Of a stretch of DNA of 64,000 bases, positions 26,010 to 39,748 are shown piece after piece. Each line of letters opens with the position of its first letter. Position 1 is the first letter of the stretch. The notes beneath the pieces are model-generated. The model did no database searches, was not told the DNA's origin, and saw only the letters and a program-made list of their open reading frames with translations. Origin of the DNA: Cristatella mucedo (taxonomy: Eukaryota; Bryozoa; Phylactolaemata; Cristatellidae); contig WPIO01000008.1 in the NCBI GenBank assembly GCA_009760855.2, positions 8,382,001 to 8,446,000 on the forward strand, in the 5' to 3' direction. Both the position numbers and the translations under genes were made by a program.

Positions 26010-27044
<1,035 letters not shown>

Positions 27045-27780
27045 ATGAAACCAACACATCAGCTCCACAGTCAAGTCTGCATACTTTCACCTACTCAACA
27101 TAGCTAAAATTTAGGCTCGCTTAGACAGCGATGCTACATCAAAATTGGTCCATGCATTTGTGACATCCCGTCTCGACTTCTGTAACTCACTGCTTGCTGG
27201 CCTACCCACCTATGCAATAAGGCGCTTACAGCTGGTGCAAAACTCTGCAGCTATGCTTGTCTGTCATAAGCATCGCAGTTGCCTCATCACACCTTTCTTG
27301 CCGACCTGCCCTGGCTACCAGTCAAGCAGCGCATCGACTTCAAGGTTCTGTCACTCACTTTAAGGTCCCTTCATTCTTTGGCTTCAGCCTGCCTATCAGA
27401 TCTACTCCCTCACAAGGCTTGGCATCGCACTACCCATTTTTCTGAACCGAATCATTTTCCTATACCTCGCACAAACCTCAATTTCTTTGGAGACCATGCG
27501 TTTAGTTCGTATGCTCCTAAGTCTGGGACTCACTTCTGATTGGCATCATGACATCCCCTGACTTGATTACATTTAAGAAGAAGCTTACAAAAAATCTTGT
27601 TATCACAGTATTTAGTGGATCCACGTATTCGTCCTTTGTGTGCTTATGCGTGCTGACACTGTGCATGCTGCCACTAACCATATTTACATGCTGACCCTGT
27701 GCATGCTACCTCTAACCATGTTATGCTTGTTTACATTGAGTATGCTACCATTTACCATTCGATCATGCTTCCTTTGCAGT
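27045..27780 (+). mobile_element. LINE family A C-terminal and 3' fragment
   Basis: Encodes, with frameshifts, LVHAFVTSRLDFCNSLLAGL, RRLQLVQNSAAMLVC, LPVKQRIDFKVLSLTLRSLH and GDHAFSSYAPK, then the 3' UTR to CTTTGCAG. Its own tail is lost where it meets the next, oppositely oriented copy. Confidence 0.8.
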
Positions 27781-28160
27781 CTATAATAATAATACTAATA
27801 ATACATTTGATTAAGCACCCTCAGAGCACTCAATCTCTTAGTAGGTGCTTTTCAGTTAATGCAAAGGAAGCGAGATCGAATGGTTAGAGGTAGCATGCAC
27901 AATAAGCAACAAGAATAATGTGGTTAGGAGTGACATGCACAGGGTCAGCATGCAAGTTTGGTTAGTTGCAGCATGCACAGTGTCAGCACACATAAGCACA
28001 TAAAGGACGAATCACAGGGACCCACTAAATGCTGCGATAAATAGATGCGTTTTTAGTTTCTTTTTAAATGTAGTTAAGTCAGGAGATGTCGTGACGAAAG
28101 TCGGGAGTAAGTTCCACGCTTTGGGAGCATACGAACTAAAGGCACGGTCTCCGATCGTTA
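27781..28160 (-). mobile_element. LINE family A 3' fragment, minus strand, tail-to-tail with the previous copy
   Basis: Begins at the tail (AATAATAATAC, then the hairpin) and runs on the minus strand back to GDRAFSSYAPKAWNLLPTF at about 28155. Together with the preceding element it forms an inverted repeat centred on 27781. Confidence 0.8.
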
Positions 28161-29179
28161 TCATTATAGTTTGCAGAGGCAGCTGATAAATGCTCGCGGG
28201 CAGAGAGAAAAGAGAAGAGATCGATGGATCGATCTCACGTACGCAGATTAGCACCTCGAGAAAGCGAGCAAGCAGGCGCTCGTGTGCCAATTGCAGATCC
28301 TTTGAAAAAGTAAAGCCACTCGTCGGATGCTACATCAGGAAGTTTCCGTGAAATTGCTCGCGTATTCTGCTACCCGTTGGTCTGAGCTCGCGGGGTGTTT
28401 TCCAGCCTTCACTGGCCATCTACTCTCATGCAGTAGCAATCAAGGTCACCTATGGCTTCTACAACTCTATCAATGCTTACTGTCATTAGTAACCTGTCGT
28501 GACCGCTAACGGAAACTCAATACTGAAAAATGCTCATTCTCTCACACGCCGATTAATAGAATTCGCACAAAGTTCATGATAATATCGCACAGCACGATAA
28601 CAGATCAAATGAGAGCAGAGCCTGTGTGGTGAATACAAAAAGATAATTGACGATGCTACTAAAGTCTGTGGAAATGGCAAATCGTAAATGAGACTGAGCC
28701 GAACAGGACAGGTGCCCTTTCGATTTCTACAGAACTCCGGCCAGAGAAGTGAAGAAGAGAATTTGTGATGAAGGAGTAGGCTAAATTTTCCAATCAACGA
28801 AAAATGTGATGGGCCCAAAATATTCAGGGAACTATCGCAAGCTGACTTCTTCTAGGTCAGAGGTTTACTACTTGCCTGTCAACGGCTTGGCTGAGCTATT
28901 TACAGAAAGCCAGCTGAGCCAACTTATGCCATTACTTTCTAGCTCCGAAACAAACTAGACTAAAAGACTGAACGTACTCACCCTCACCCCCTACAAACAC
29001 CATTGGAGCAGCCATTACTATGATGGTTGCCATCTCAAATTTTCAGCTTGTCATCGATAGCAAGAGTGAGCCTACTATTAAAGACCGTGGGCACATCTTA
29101 AACTGGTCAAAAACGGTCTCTTGAAATCGCAAGCGAGTTGGTAGTAGTGTTCAAAGTTAAGTTAGTAAAGTTTGGACAG
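28161..29179. other. No recognised gene
   Basis: AT-balanced sequence with only short open frames and no motif recognised. Confidence 0.3.
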
Positions 29180-29730
29180 CCCTGACATTTTCATGGTGCT
29201 AGGATGGTTGCCGGTTGAGCAAAGGATACAGAGCAAAGTTCTTACGCTGACCCACAAGGCCCGCCACGGCTTGGCTCCTTCGTACCTAGCTGAACTGCTG
29301 CAGTTTCAGCCTGTTCGCGCCCTCAGGTCCTGTGTGGACAATAAATTAGCTGTCCCATTCTGCCGCTTAAAGACAGTTGGCGACAGAAGCTTTAGCTCTG
29401 CAGGTCCTAGACTGTGGAACTCGCTTCCACAATTCTTACGCAACGACAACTACTCACCTACTGCCGACTATGGCACATCATTTTCAGCGGTCCTGAACTG
29501 CTACTTCTATGTTACTCACTACCTCAACTGCTCTCCTGACTCTGCTATGCTTCCCACTTTCTCTTTGTTGCGTGGGACGAAGTCTGTTGGCTACCGAATG
29601 CGTACCGAAAGCCGCTTAGGCTGTGAGTGTGCTATACAAAACTCTCCTGCGTAACACCCACGTGGTCTTTATGACTTTGTGGAGTTACTGACGGAGATAC
29701 TTTACATTACATTACACACAGGAACGCCAA
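29180..29730 (+). mobile_element. LINE family B C-terminal and 3' end
   Basis: The best family B end: [60 protein letters not shown], with a stop at 29652-29654. A 3' UTR follows (GTGGTCTTTATGACTTTG) and then a TTACATTACATTAC tail at about 29702-29716. This resembles the C-terminus of LINE reverse transcriptases related to, but distinct from, family A. Confidence 0.8.
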
Positions 29731-29924
29731 AAATGCAAACAATACATTTAACCGAGCATACAAACTCAACCATGCATAACCCTGCACATGCCCTCAGTCG
29801 CACACTCACACATATATTCACGTACGCAACGCACACATGTATATATATCACACGAGCATCGAGCACCGTTTGCTGACTGAGAAGACTTAATAAGTCAAAA
29901 GTGAAAGATATAGGCGTGTATATA

Positions 29925-30030
29925 AAATAATAATACATATGCTAAAGAGCCCTCAGAGAACTCCATCTCTTTCTAGGCGCTTTACATTTGCTGCAAAGGA
30001 AACAATCGAATGGTCGGTGGCATCGTGCTT
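29925..30030 (-). mobile_element. LINE family A tail, minus strand
   Basis: Hairpin tail (CCCTCAGAGAACTCCATCTC on the plus strand) and a short 3' UTR only. Confidence 0.7.
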
Positions 30031-32783
30031 GATAAACACAAAAAGGAAGTCGGAGTTGGCGCCTTACAGATAAAGGGAACTGCTATCCACTGGAAGCAAT
30101 GGTACATATGTTGAGAGTGATGATGGAAAGCTATAGCTTATATATAATTATACAATCAACTGCACTCACCGCCTACTGTTGTCATCGGTGTCAATCATAA
30201 AAAATACGACACCAGATCGCTGACATGACAGAACTCCCAACTACGAGCAGCTGCAAACAACTCCAGCTCAATGGCGAAAAAGTTAACGGTAGTTAGTATT
30301 CAAGGGTCGCTTGGATCGACTGCATTTGTCCATCACTCCTTGATATGACAGCGTACGAGTTTCTCAGTCGGCGAACAACCAGGTCAACTAGTGCTGCCAT
30401 CTCTGCGAGCGTATAAGAAAAGACGGGCAGACAGAAATGCAGAATGAACTACGAAACAGGCGGCGGTGCTGCAACAATAACAGGTTATTTCGCCCCACCC
30501 CCGAAAAGAACTAAACGTCTCTCCTGACATTTTACCAATTGCAGCACCACAACGAACCAAGAGCTCAAGACAAGGCTGTCGTCATGCTTAGTGCAGAAAG
30601 CCATAGCTTACAAGAATTCTGGTGCCGCAGGTTAGTACCCCCAGGTTAGTAAATATGCGGGTATTCGCGCATCAGTAAGCACGCAAAGCACACTGAAAAC
30701 TTCTCTGGAGCTCAGGGTAAGCGAATCTACAGCTTCTATAATTTAGACGCAAAGCGAATTAAGGAGTCATGCCAAAGCCCGTTTACGATTAAAACAAAAC
30801 CATGCGACGGCTCGCGAGCTCGTTTTGATCCGAAACAACGCGGCCGCCAGCCCGGAAGACAAGACATAGAAGGTTGAACGGAAAATTTGACATACGGTTT
30901 CGATTCAGAAAAATTCACACAATAATTTTCAACCAAAATTTAGTTTTTTATAACATAAATTATTAATTTCTGTGCGTAAACTGCATTTTCGCAGAATTCA
31001 CCTTGCATTGACGAGCATGGCGCCCGGCCTGCCAACACGTCTGAAACCGGCGGTACGACGCTGTTCTGGTAGCCCTCTTCCGATCTGTGGTTTTCTAAAT
31101 ACGTGTCATATGATCAAGAATATTTTTTATTCCAATAAAGACCTGCGACGTGAGTTTTGAGATGTTAGCATTCCTAGTCTGGCTCTCGGGTGATCCGTGC
31201 GGCTCGCATAATTACGACCGAGATCAGCTTACATGGTAACACTTTTTAAGACTTCTAATGATTAAAAATCATTTTACTTCACTGCGAAGACGAAAGCTTT
31301 CACTAGATTTTCCCACTTCCGGCTTGGGGCAAATTCTTGTTTTTCGCTCTTGCTGGGTATCGATCTCCAGCAAGTTGCTAGAGAAGCCAGGGGGACGTCG
31401 TTACTGCCTTTGCTTCGTCTTGCAGGAACGTATGAATGCTTGCCTTCTAGCTAGGACCGGCGCCATTTGTGCCTGCTGTCCTCTACTTACAGACGCGACC
31501 AATAAATCTTCGTTGCTTCACTAAGCAACATAAGATTCATCTCTTGGTGCCGTGTCGCCACCTTTATCTTTGTCCACCCATTCGACCTGCATTTCTCTAG
31601 GCTAGCGGATGGGTGCGGTCCTCTTTTGTCTCATACCGATAGGCAGTACTGAGGACGAATTCGGGCTATCTACTCGCAACTGCCGACTCTGGTCAGTGCA
31701 ATTTAACGAGCCGTTACCGAGCGGAAACCAATGTGATGAGGAAAAATGAGTACCGATTAGTGTTGCAATAAAAGACGTTTGGAATTGTAATTCTAGACTA
31801 CTTTTCAGAAGAGCAAGCCGAGCATGTACCATGCACAGCACTTGTTTTGAGCTATTGTGCGATCAAAAAACGTGCTCAAACTGGTAATAACGAAATTGTT
31901 CAAGCTGCAACAAGAAATGACGAGAAAATTAAAAAGTCAAAGCTAGGATCGCTTTATAGTTTTGCAGTCAGGTTACTGAGCGAAGCTCACGAAATTAAAG
32001 CTGTTTTCGGGGAAGTGCCAGGCCTGCTTCTATTTTCTAGCAGTATATCTACTGGCTTTTCGAGATTGCAAATTTACTTCGGTCAGATGTCACGGGGACT
32101 TTCATGCCCATAGATCGGTGGTTGGCTAGGCAGTACTTTTTCGAGATTACCTTCTGTATAATATATCGGGAGTTGCTTAAAACTTTACTGACTCTTGGAG
32201 ACCAACCAACGTCACTCTCGTGACAATATTGTATTGTGCTTAGCGAGATTCGATTTCGCTTAGCCAGCCCTGCAAGTTTTCGAGCATAGCAGGTCTGTCA
32301 CAGTGGCACCGCCACTGCCGGTATCAACATAAGATCATGTAACAACCTTGTGTCACTAGTTTGCCGTATCCCCTTGATTTTGCAATAGGTCAGCCCTATC
32401 CCTTCAGCCTTATATGTTAATAACTACACACTACATCGTTAGGATCCACATAAATCACGGTGGTTGGACTTTACCCACTTTAGTATCGTGTTGCTATGAA
32501 CATTAAGAGCAAACACAAGAAATCAGCCCTGCAACTTATGGCTTCTTGACTCCCTTCTTAGCCCTCACTTCGATTTGCTCTAGCTTTTCCTACACGTGCT
32601 CACTCGTTCAAACAGTAAGGCTTGTCTTTTTTGGCAGCTATTACTACCGACATGCAACCCTGCAGGTATGATAAGACAGGATTACAATAATAGCAATTCA
32701 TCCCATGCCTTTACTGCCCTCTAGAGGGCATCGAAGTGAAATTATTAATACCACAAAGCAAGTGCTCTAGGTCAACCTGAATC
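30031..32783. other. No convincing gene
   Basis: Mostly AT-rich. AATAAA hexamers occur near 31133 and 31500 without attributable gene models. A plus-strand open frame of 88 codons (31847-32113) has no motif I recognise. Confidence 0.3.
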
Positions 32784-32789
32784 TTTATT
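32784..32789 (-). terminator. RPL28 polyadenylation signal
   Basis: AATAAA on the minus strand, only 17 bases after the stop codon, giving the very short 3' UTR usual for ribosomal protein mRNAs. Confidence 0.8.
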
Positions 32790-32805
32790 TGACACAAATA
32801 GCTGA

Positions 32806-34495
32806 TTACTTCTTGGCCTTCTTCTTCTCGACCGGCTTTTGAGACTTCAATAGGGCGCTGGCCTTCCTTAGAGCAGCCTACAATATTGTATATTGAGGAA
32901 TGTGAAAGCAATATCGTATGTGTGGGCAGTTTTGCTGCCCACTATGCCAACTGAATGTTGTACAGAATGCAAGATCTATAAATAATTTAAATTCATTTAT
33001 CCTTTAACTTACATATTTCAAGTCCTTTCGGTAGTGACCACCTTTCAACGTCTTTCGAATTACTGCAAATGTCTGACGCGCATTCCTCTTCAGCTGAACC
33101 CGGTTGTACGATTTAGCCGGCTTACGCTGTCCAGCTGACTTTTTAATGACTAATACGACTCCCTTGCCATCAGCTGCAGGTTCAACACCTACGGTCTGCT
33201 TGTGAATCAAACCGTTGAAGCGGTAAGCATTACGGCTCTTCAGGTTGTTTGGCTCCTGCAACGAGATGCCCAAGAACCATTAAAACTCTCCCGACACCTA
33301 GGCTCAAACAATGGCAAAATCACAGGGCCACACAAAGAGCATAAAATGTCATTTCCATGGAAGGACCGTGCAGGCTGCACGGCATCAAAGCAATCACCGA
33401 GAACAGTTAATGTCTTTTAGCTACAAATGTCAGCAAAGGAGGAAGGCTATCTATCTATTCTATCTGGAGAGATCGTAGCCACAAGGTGGCATACCTTTCC
33501 TCTCAAACACGATAGAACTGATTAGAATAAATTCAGTAAGTGGAATAAAAACGTTAGCAGCACAAGGACTTTCACTGTCCGCGGTACGAAGGGTCAATGT
33601 CACTCGCATTCAGATTGATGAGGCTGTGGGATCGTCAAACAATCACCAGGTGGGTCTGTACAAACCTGACCAACACAATCATGCTTTCATATTTCGTCGT
33701 ACACGTGGACAAAAATAAAGACACACAAATCCTAAACGTAGAACTACGGAACTTGTGAGGTGATAGTCGGATGACTTACAGCCTTATTCATAAAAACATT
33801 CATAAATCTAGCCTGTTTGCAGGGGTCAATGAAGTATTCATTTCTTTGGGGCCCGAACATGCGACCTGGGTCACGTAGAGCGAGTACTATACCCCTGCCC
33901 TACGCACAGACCTACGGGTAAAGTCTTAACTCTAGAAAACATATAAACCAGACCGATTATTAAAAGCAACCCAGCCACACACTAACAGGTGGAGAAACCA
34001 ATACCTGACCATCACAACAGTGTACACTCCATAACAATGCCTCGCAGCCACGAGGGCCAGTTACTGGTGAGTACTGGTGCAAAATAGCAGATGTGCATGA
34101 AATACAAAGCACGCCAGCACAAGTGGACAGATTGCGGCAGCCGCGATACCATTCCACGGAGGACAAAAGCTAAACGGGTGAGTTGTTCTTTGTGAGGCAC
34201 ATACGCGAGACAGCCTTATTCGAGCTACGGTAAGCTGGAGACCTCAAACCGTTGCTGCGGTCTGATCGCAAAGCGTTCACTTGTTGCACTTCTCAAGAGG
34301 CAAAGCAAAAACTTGCGCGGGTCTGCTAGGGGGTAACTCTAGAGATTGCCGCTGACCCTTGCCTTCCAGCAGCTTACTTTTTCTCTACTGTACGACTAAC
34401 GCCGCACTTCTTACCTTAGTAAAGGTGTGCTTGCTGTTCTTTAGAAGGAAACTTGAGTTGTTTTTAATAATCATCCATTGCAAAGCGGCTGACAT
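32806..34495 (-). CDS. RPL28: 60S ribosomal protein L28
   Basis: Three coding exons on the minus strand, all joined in phase 0: 34415-34495 (27 codons), 33013-33255 (81 codons), 32806-32877 (23 codons and stop). The total is 131 aa; human RPL28 is 137. The N-terminus reads [19 protein letters not shown]; the middle exon starts [19 protein letters not shown] and contains [14 protein letters not shown] and [11 protein letters not shown]; the C-terminus is basic, ending KKKAKK. The protein is a component of the cytosolic large ribosomal subunit. Donors are GTAAGA and GTAAGT; acceptors TTGCAG and TTGTAG. The start lies two bases inside exon 2 (acceptor CAG just before AAATG), so a non-coding leader exon is expected upstream. 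No disabling change is seen, so this looks like the functional, intron-containing gene rather than a retrocopy. Confidence 0.96.
32922..32942 (-). other. Short perfect hairpin in RPL28 intron 3
   Basis: GTGGGCAG and CTGCCCAC pair perfectly around a 5-nt loop within the 135-nt last intron. No C/D or complete H/ACA box arrangement was found around it. Confidence 0.6.
33775..33915 (-). mobile_element. tRNA-like SINE remnant in RPL28 intron 2
   Basis: The minus strand has a head resembling the SINE tRNA region (TACGTGACCCAGGTCGCATG, roughly 33858-33877). The tail is unclear, so the type is uncertain. Confidence 0.4.
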
Positions 34496-34714
34496 TTCTG
34501 CTGATGACCAGTTGCGGCCTGAAAGAATACGTCAAGGCAGAAGCTGCACCGCGGGCCGCTCATAACAGCACGTACAGTAGTCTCACAAACGCATTACTAA
34601 GCACTTCAACGAATATAGCAAAATCAAACCGAAATGTGCAAAGCCCCGAGAACTCAAGTGAGCCAACTTTAAGTGAGTTAAAATAGCAGAGAATCAGGCC
34701 CCCACGTGAAATAC

Positions 34715-34747
34715 CTACTGGACACACGCAAGATGGCCGTCGAAAAG
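34715..34747 (-). promoter_or_regulatory. Probable RPL28 leader exon with TOP motif
   Basis: On the minus strand CCTTTTC (34748-34742) is followed by GACGGCCATCTTGCG and then a donor, TAG|GTATTT (GT at 34714-34713). A pyrimidine-start leader with GCCATCTTG is characteristic of ribosomal protein genes, whose translation is controlled through TOP tracts. It would splice to the acceptor at 34498. The transcription start is inferred. Confidence 0.6.
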
Positions 34748-35782
34748 GAACGAGTTCCGCCTCGAAATTCCGGTCGTCGAATAAACGACCATATAAGCAG
34801 ATGTCTCTGCAAAATAAACATATTATATTATAAAAAAATCTTTCAGAATCATATGCATTCTTGCTTTTAAGAGCTGCTCCTGCGACATTGAAACAACATC
34901 CGGTATACACCTATTGGCGGTAATTGTCTCGCATGCAGCGGGATTGCTCGAAGCCGCGAGCGAGTGCAACCTCGAGCTGTTTTCGTTTGACGGGTGACCG
35001 GCTGCTCCCAGTAAGAATAAAATATTTTTTTAAGGTGGATGAGATGCGGTATCGTTGGTGCGCCCTTGCTTACCTCAGGCTTAGTTTCTGTTGGCTGGAA
35101 TAGTTCAATCAATCTCAGGTTACTCTTCAAGTTTCCTCGACCAAGCAGCTGCTAATGCCTTCGGTATATGCCGAATCGAGGTACAGTCATACGATAAAAG
35201 ACATACATACATACAGTCCCGTGTCATAACGTGCAGCCGATGCGGGAACACGATCTAGTCGTAATCGGCGCTTATATATTGTCCTACGATTCGCAGTTGG
35301 CGAAATTTATTAGAACTGGGCGTGTCATTAGCTTTGGCCTTCATATTTTGTAAGGCTATAAACCTGCGAGATTTTCCTAGAGTTGGGTCAGGTGCCGGAA
35401 GTGAGCTTTGATTGCCAGATGTTCGCAGGCGTTCGGCTTGGTTTCTTAGTTCATTTAGCGCGACATGTATTGCGATTGCGTTCGTCCGTAGTCGGCACAC
35501 CGGTGTTTACTTGCGACTTCTACGACCGTCAGCTTCGCTCCGAGGCTCTACAATATGTGTTATGGCGCCGGCTATGCCGGCATCAGCCGCTTGTGCTGAG
35601 TTTGGACTGTAGGCAGTCCGATGCCGATTCCCGACTGCTCGTTCGAGCTTCGTGTTGGACTTCTGTTAGCAGCCAGCTTCCTCGCGGCCGTCTTGGCGCT
35701 GTGCCCGTGGCAGTACCTGTATTAGACCACGGCAGAGCATCAAACGTTAAATGCTTGACCTGCTTGCTGGGCTTGCCAGCTT

Positions 35783-35783
<1 letters not shown>
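34748..35783. other. No recognised gene
   Basis: Region upstream of RPL28. Short open frames in all phases with no motif recognised. A short CATA repeat is at about 35202-35215. Confidence 0.3.

Positions 35784-35857
<74 letters not shown>
35784..35857. repeat. GCT/CTG trinucleotide repeat
   Basis: About 24 uninterrupted TGC units. Open frames cross it on both strands (poly-Ala or poly-Leu by frame), but there is no evidence that any of them is translated. Confidence 0.95.
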
Positions 35858-35858
<1 letters not shown>

Positions 35859-36304
35859 GTGACTTCGGGTGTAGCTCGGCAGGTCTGCTGAATTTCGCGA
35901 ATGATCACTGCAGCCAAAAGACGCACTCAGACCACAGATGCAGATGCATAGATCGGCCTGCCTACCGACAGACCTGCCCATGGAGTGACTGACTATAAAG
36001 AGCAGACTGCAATGCCGCTGCACGAATTTTGCTTATCGCCCACGAGCCAGCTAAGCTGTGAATACGCTGGCTCTTGGCGCTTGCACTAAGTCCCTTGCAG
36101 CTAGCCGACTCGCGTTCTCGGACGCCATCTGGGTTCTTTTGACAAATCGATCGGCACGAGTCGACCGACCGGTAGCGGCACAGGCTGCACTGCCAGGCTG
36201 GCCGGCATCGGTATCGCTGGCTGGGCCTCGACGTTCTTGGGCATGCCTGCGATCGGGTTGAAGTATGCGAGCGATGGTAGGTCCTAGCCTTCTCTCTGCC
36301 CTGT
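35858..36304. other. No recognised gene
   Basis: Short open frames only. Confidence 0.3.
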
Positions 36305-36880
36305 TGATATGTATGTATGTATCTCCATCAGTAACTCCACAAAGTCATAAAGACCATGTGGGTGTTACGCAGGAGAGTTTTGTATAGCGCACTCACAGCC
36401 TAAGCGGCTTTCGGTACGCATTCGGTAGCCAACAGACTTCGTCTCACGCAACAAAGAGAAAGTGGGAAGCATAGCAGAGTCAGGAGAACAGTTGAGGTAG
36501 TGAGTAGCATAGAAGTAGCAGTTCAGGACCGCTGAAAAAGATGTGCCATAGTCGGCATTTGGAGAGTAGATGTCGTTGCGTAAGAATTGTGGAAGCGAGT
36601 TCCACAGTCTAGGACCTGCAGAGCTAAAGCTTCTGTCGCCAACTGTCTTTAAGCGGAGGAATGGGACAGCTAATTTATTGTCCACACAGGACCTGAGGGT
36701 GCGAACAGGCTGAAACTGATGCAGCAGCTCAGCTAGGTATGAAGGAGCCAAGCCGTGGCAGGCCTTGCGGGTCAGCGTAAGAACTTTGCTCTGTATCCTT
36801 TGCTCAACCGGCAACCATCTTAGCTCTTTCAGCAGAGGTGACACGTGCTCAAACCGCTGGGACTTGAAGACCAGCCTTGC
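36305..36880 (-). mobile_element. LINE family B C-terminal and 3' end, minus strand
   Basis: An open minus-strand frame (36844-36365) encodes [40 protein letters not shown] and [20 protein letters not shown], nearly the same as the copy at 29.2 kb. The 3' UTR reaches about 36309, bordered by a short TATG repeat. Confidence 0.8.
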
Positions 36881-38158
36881 AGATTGTCATGCAGCTTCCA
36901 GGCTGCTGCTCGCCTCTGCTGAAATGCTCGGCGCTAGCGTTTTTTCTCGTACGGCGGATGGCTGGCTGGGCATCGGCCCAGTGAGAGTGCGTTCGCACCT
37001 TCTGTCGTCGTGAATAGAGAGCCCACATGCCGGCCTGGCCGAGGTGGGCGAGTAGGGGCAAGGCCAAGCTAGCGGTTGGCCCTCACTTGCTTAGCTGCAG
37101 TAGTGTCCATTGCTCGAACCGGCCAAGAGTGCACTGACTGACTGAACATCACGTGGACATGGTAGGTCCTGCAGCCTACCGGAAGAAATGTGCTTAGTCG
37201 AATCCCTCTGACCTAGCAATGCTCATGCACATTGCGAATTTTTGCTTTCTCCAGTGTAGCCTCGGAAGCAGTCTTGTCCGAAACTATGTCCACACAAGGC
37301 GTTGGGGCGGCAGCAGAGAGCGGAAGCCACGGCACACTCTGGTCGTTCTGTGAACTCCAGGCAGTCAGCCTACAGCCTGGGTGGGGGGGGGGCAGCAGTC
37401 TGCTTTGTTCGCTCTGACTGGTGCCGAAAGCACTGCTGCTTGCCAGGGAATGGCGTTATTCTGGCATTGTATCGTAAATGTATTCGTTATTAAGAATTTA
37501 GAATAAATAATAATTGCAAACAATAAGAGCTACAGCTGGCTGTCAAACTGCTTGCTTGCAGAGGTTGCTCAGGCAGCTGTTACTTCCAGCAGCTTACGCT
37601 CTGCCCGTGTGCAGTCACCAGCTGTGCCAGACAGGCCGTGGCTGGAAGAGACTTGTGCGCCCAGCGTGCTTGCACTCGGCAACAGCGAGCTGCAGCAAAT
37701 GATCAGCTGTGCTGTGTGCTTGAGAGGCTTGCCGCTAGAAAATTAAGCTCATCCGGTTTGCGAGCCTCGTCGGCTGCTGCTGCTCCTTCTTCTCCTCTTC
37801 TGCTCCTCGAGGCTTGTCCCATGAACCTCACTATGGTTGCCCTCACTACGAAGCTGATCTAGGCTTGCCGTCGGCTTTCGGCTGTTCGTTGAGCTGCCCG
37901 TTCTTTGTGTAGCTTTGTAGTGAGCGCCTGACTAGTGGCATGCACAAGCTACAGCTTTGTTGCAGCATGCATGGAGACTGTCAGCATGAGCTTTTTTATT
38001 GTCTTATGCCCAGCATACAGTTGGCTACTTCAGCCTGGCGGGCGCTGCTGTGGCCAGCACACTGCTGTGGCCAGCCAAATGTTGATGTGACACGTGCTGC
38101 AGAGGTGCTACTCAGCTAGCGGCTTATTGCCGATCACACTATGGCAGCAGTATGTGCC

Positions 38159-38162
<4 letters not shown>
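36881..38162. other. No recognised gene; upstream region of ENDOG
   Basis: Short open frames only. A G-run is at 37382-37391. No motif recognised. Confidence 0.3.

Positions 38163-38217
<55 letters not shown>
38163..38217. repeat. GA microsatellite upstream of ENDOG
   Basis: About 27 GA units, ending about 280 bases before the ENDOG start codon. Confidence 0.95.
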
Positions 38218-38218
<1 letters not shown>

Positions 38219-38493
38219 GCGTGATCTGAAAGAGACAGACAGGCAGAGCAGGCGTGGGCACTTGTCTATAGGGTGCTTGCACGTGCAAATTGAGCTCGTG
38301 AATCGTTCATCCTTCACTATTTAGCTTTTCTCTCCACCACGTAGGCATGACGACGGCCTTGAGGGGTGTTCATAGCAGTGCATACAAACCGCCGACCGAC
38401 CTCCTGCCTTTTGCTTGTTTTTAGCCTCAGCCACTGGATCGTTGGCTGCTGTTTCCGAGATAATTGCATCTGCTCGTGGCAGCTGCACCAGCC

Positions 38494-39676
38494 ATGCAGG
38501 CGAGCCGCTTCAGATTGCTGGCTGCGACCAGTGCTCTCTCTGCCACCATCGGCGTGCTGGTCGGTAGTCGCTACGGTGGTCAGCAGCAGCCTGACCAAAG
38601 CGACCCTATCCTGACGCTGCCCAAGCTGGCGGCAGCCCTCGCAGAGCCTTCCACCATCGTGCCACGGTGGCAGCAGCAGCTGCAACCTACCTACGGGAGC
38701 GGTGAGCGAGCGGCAGAGCGGATACTGAGGTGACTGCCGAGCGTTGGCTGCTGCGCCACCACAGAGTGGGGGCGGCTCAGCGCTGCCCGCTTGGCGGCAG
38801 TCGCCTGCCGTGCAGCGCGCCCTCGTGTGAGGCGCAGTCTCGAGTTGCATTTGCGAGTGATTCAAGTTACAACTACACTCTCTTCACGTAGCAAGATCAT
38901 TGTATTGCCAGGCGTGCGGGCCTTCGACAAGCCTCTGTCCTCTGGGCCGTTTTGCATCAGAGCACGATGTGTGATCGGATGCACGTGTGTGTGTGTGGGG
39001 GGGCTTCATCGATTGATCCCGAGATCCATCATCGCAGTCGGGTTGCACTGCACTGGCAGCATGCTCCATTTCGTTGGTGGACACACGCATCCGATTCGAT
39101 CTTGTGAGCTTGATAACCTTTTGTGGGCGGTCGCCTCTTGTAGGCTTTTGTCATGCCTCGAAAAAAGTATAATATAAGTAGGTATGTGATAATCCAGGAT
39201 GTAAGGTGCTCACTCTTTGCGACCGATGTCATATGTTCGAATCTTGCAGTGGGCGATCCTTTATTGCCAACCAAAAGGGGTGGGGATAGCTGATAAGGCT
39301 CATATGCAGCTATACAAAATGACTGTTAAATCAGCTAATATTTTATTTCATTTATTTTTACACGCATTTACACATTTATGCATGCACATGTGAGTAGCTA
39401 TTCACTTATCTTCTTGAGTTCGTATGTGAGAGAAGACGTTACAGAGATGTCACGCGGTCTCGCTTCGCGAAGGATGTTATTGGCTCAGCAGTTCACCTGG
39501 TGTCATCTGCCATGTTGTTTCTTTAGCTGTATTAATGATAAAGAATTTGCTTAGCACTCCTAGAGAACTATACCTCTTGCTAGACACATTTGACTTGCAC
39601 CTTCGGTTCTTCAGTTTTCTAGCAAACGTTGCCGTTAAGGCCTCGGTGCTTCTGCTTGTTTAGCTAGGTGTGCTCT

Positions 39677-39748
<72 letters not shown>

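Noticed and set aside
35383-35862. Open frame ending in poly-alanine
   Set aside because: It exists because the GCT repeat has no stops in any frame; the preceding part shows no motif or splice signal.
38494-38701. ENDOG exon 1 ending at the GTGAGC donor at 38702
   Set aside because: That donor looks stronger but leaves phase 1, which does not fit exon 2; the donor at 38730 gives the expected ILRFGYP junction in frame.
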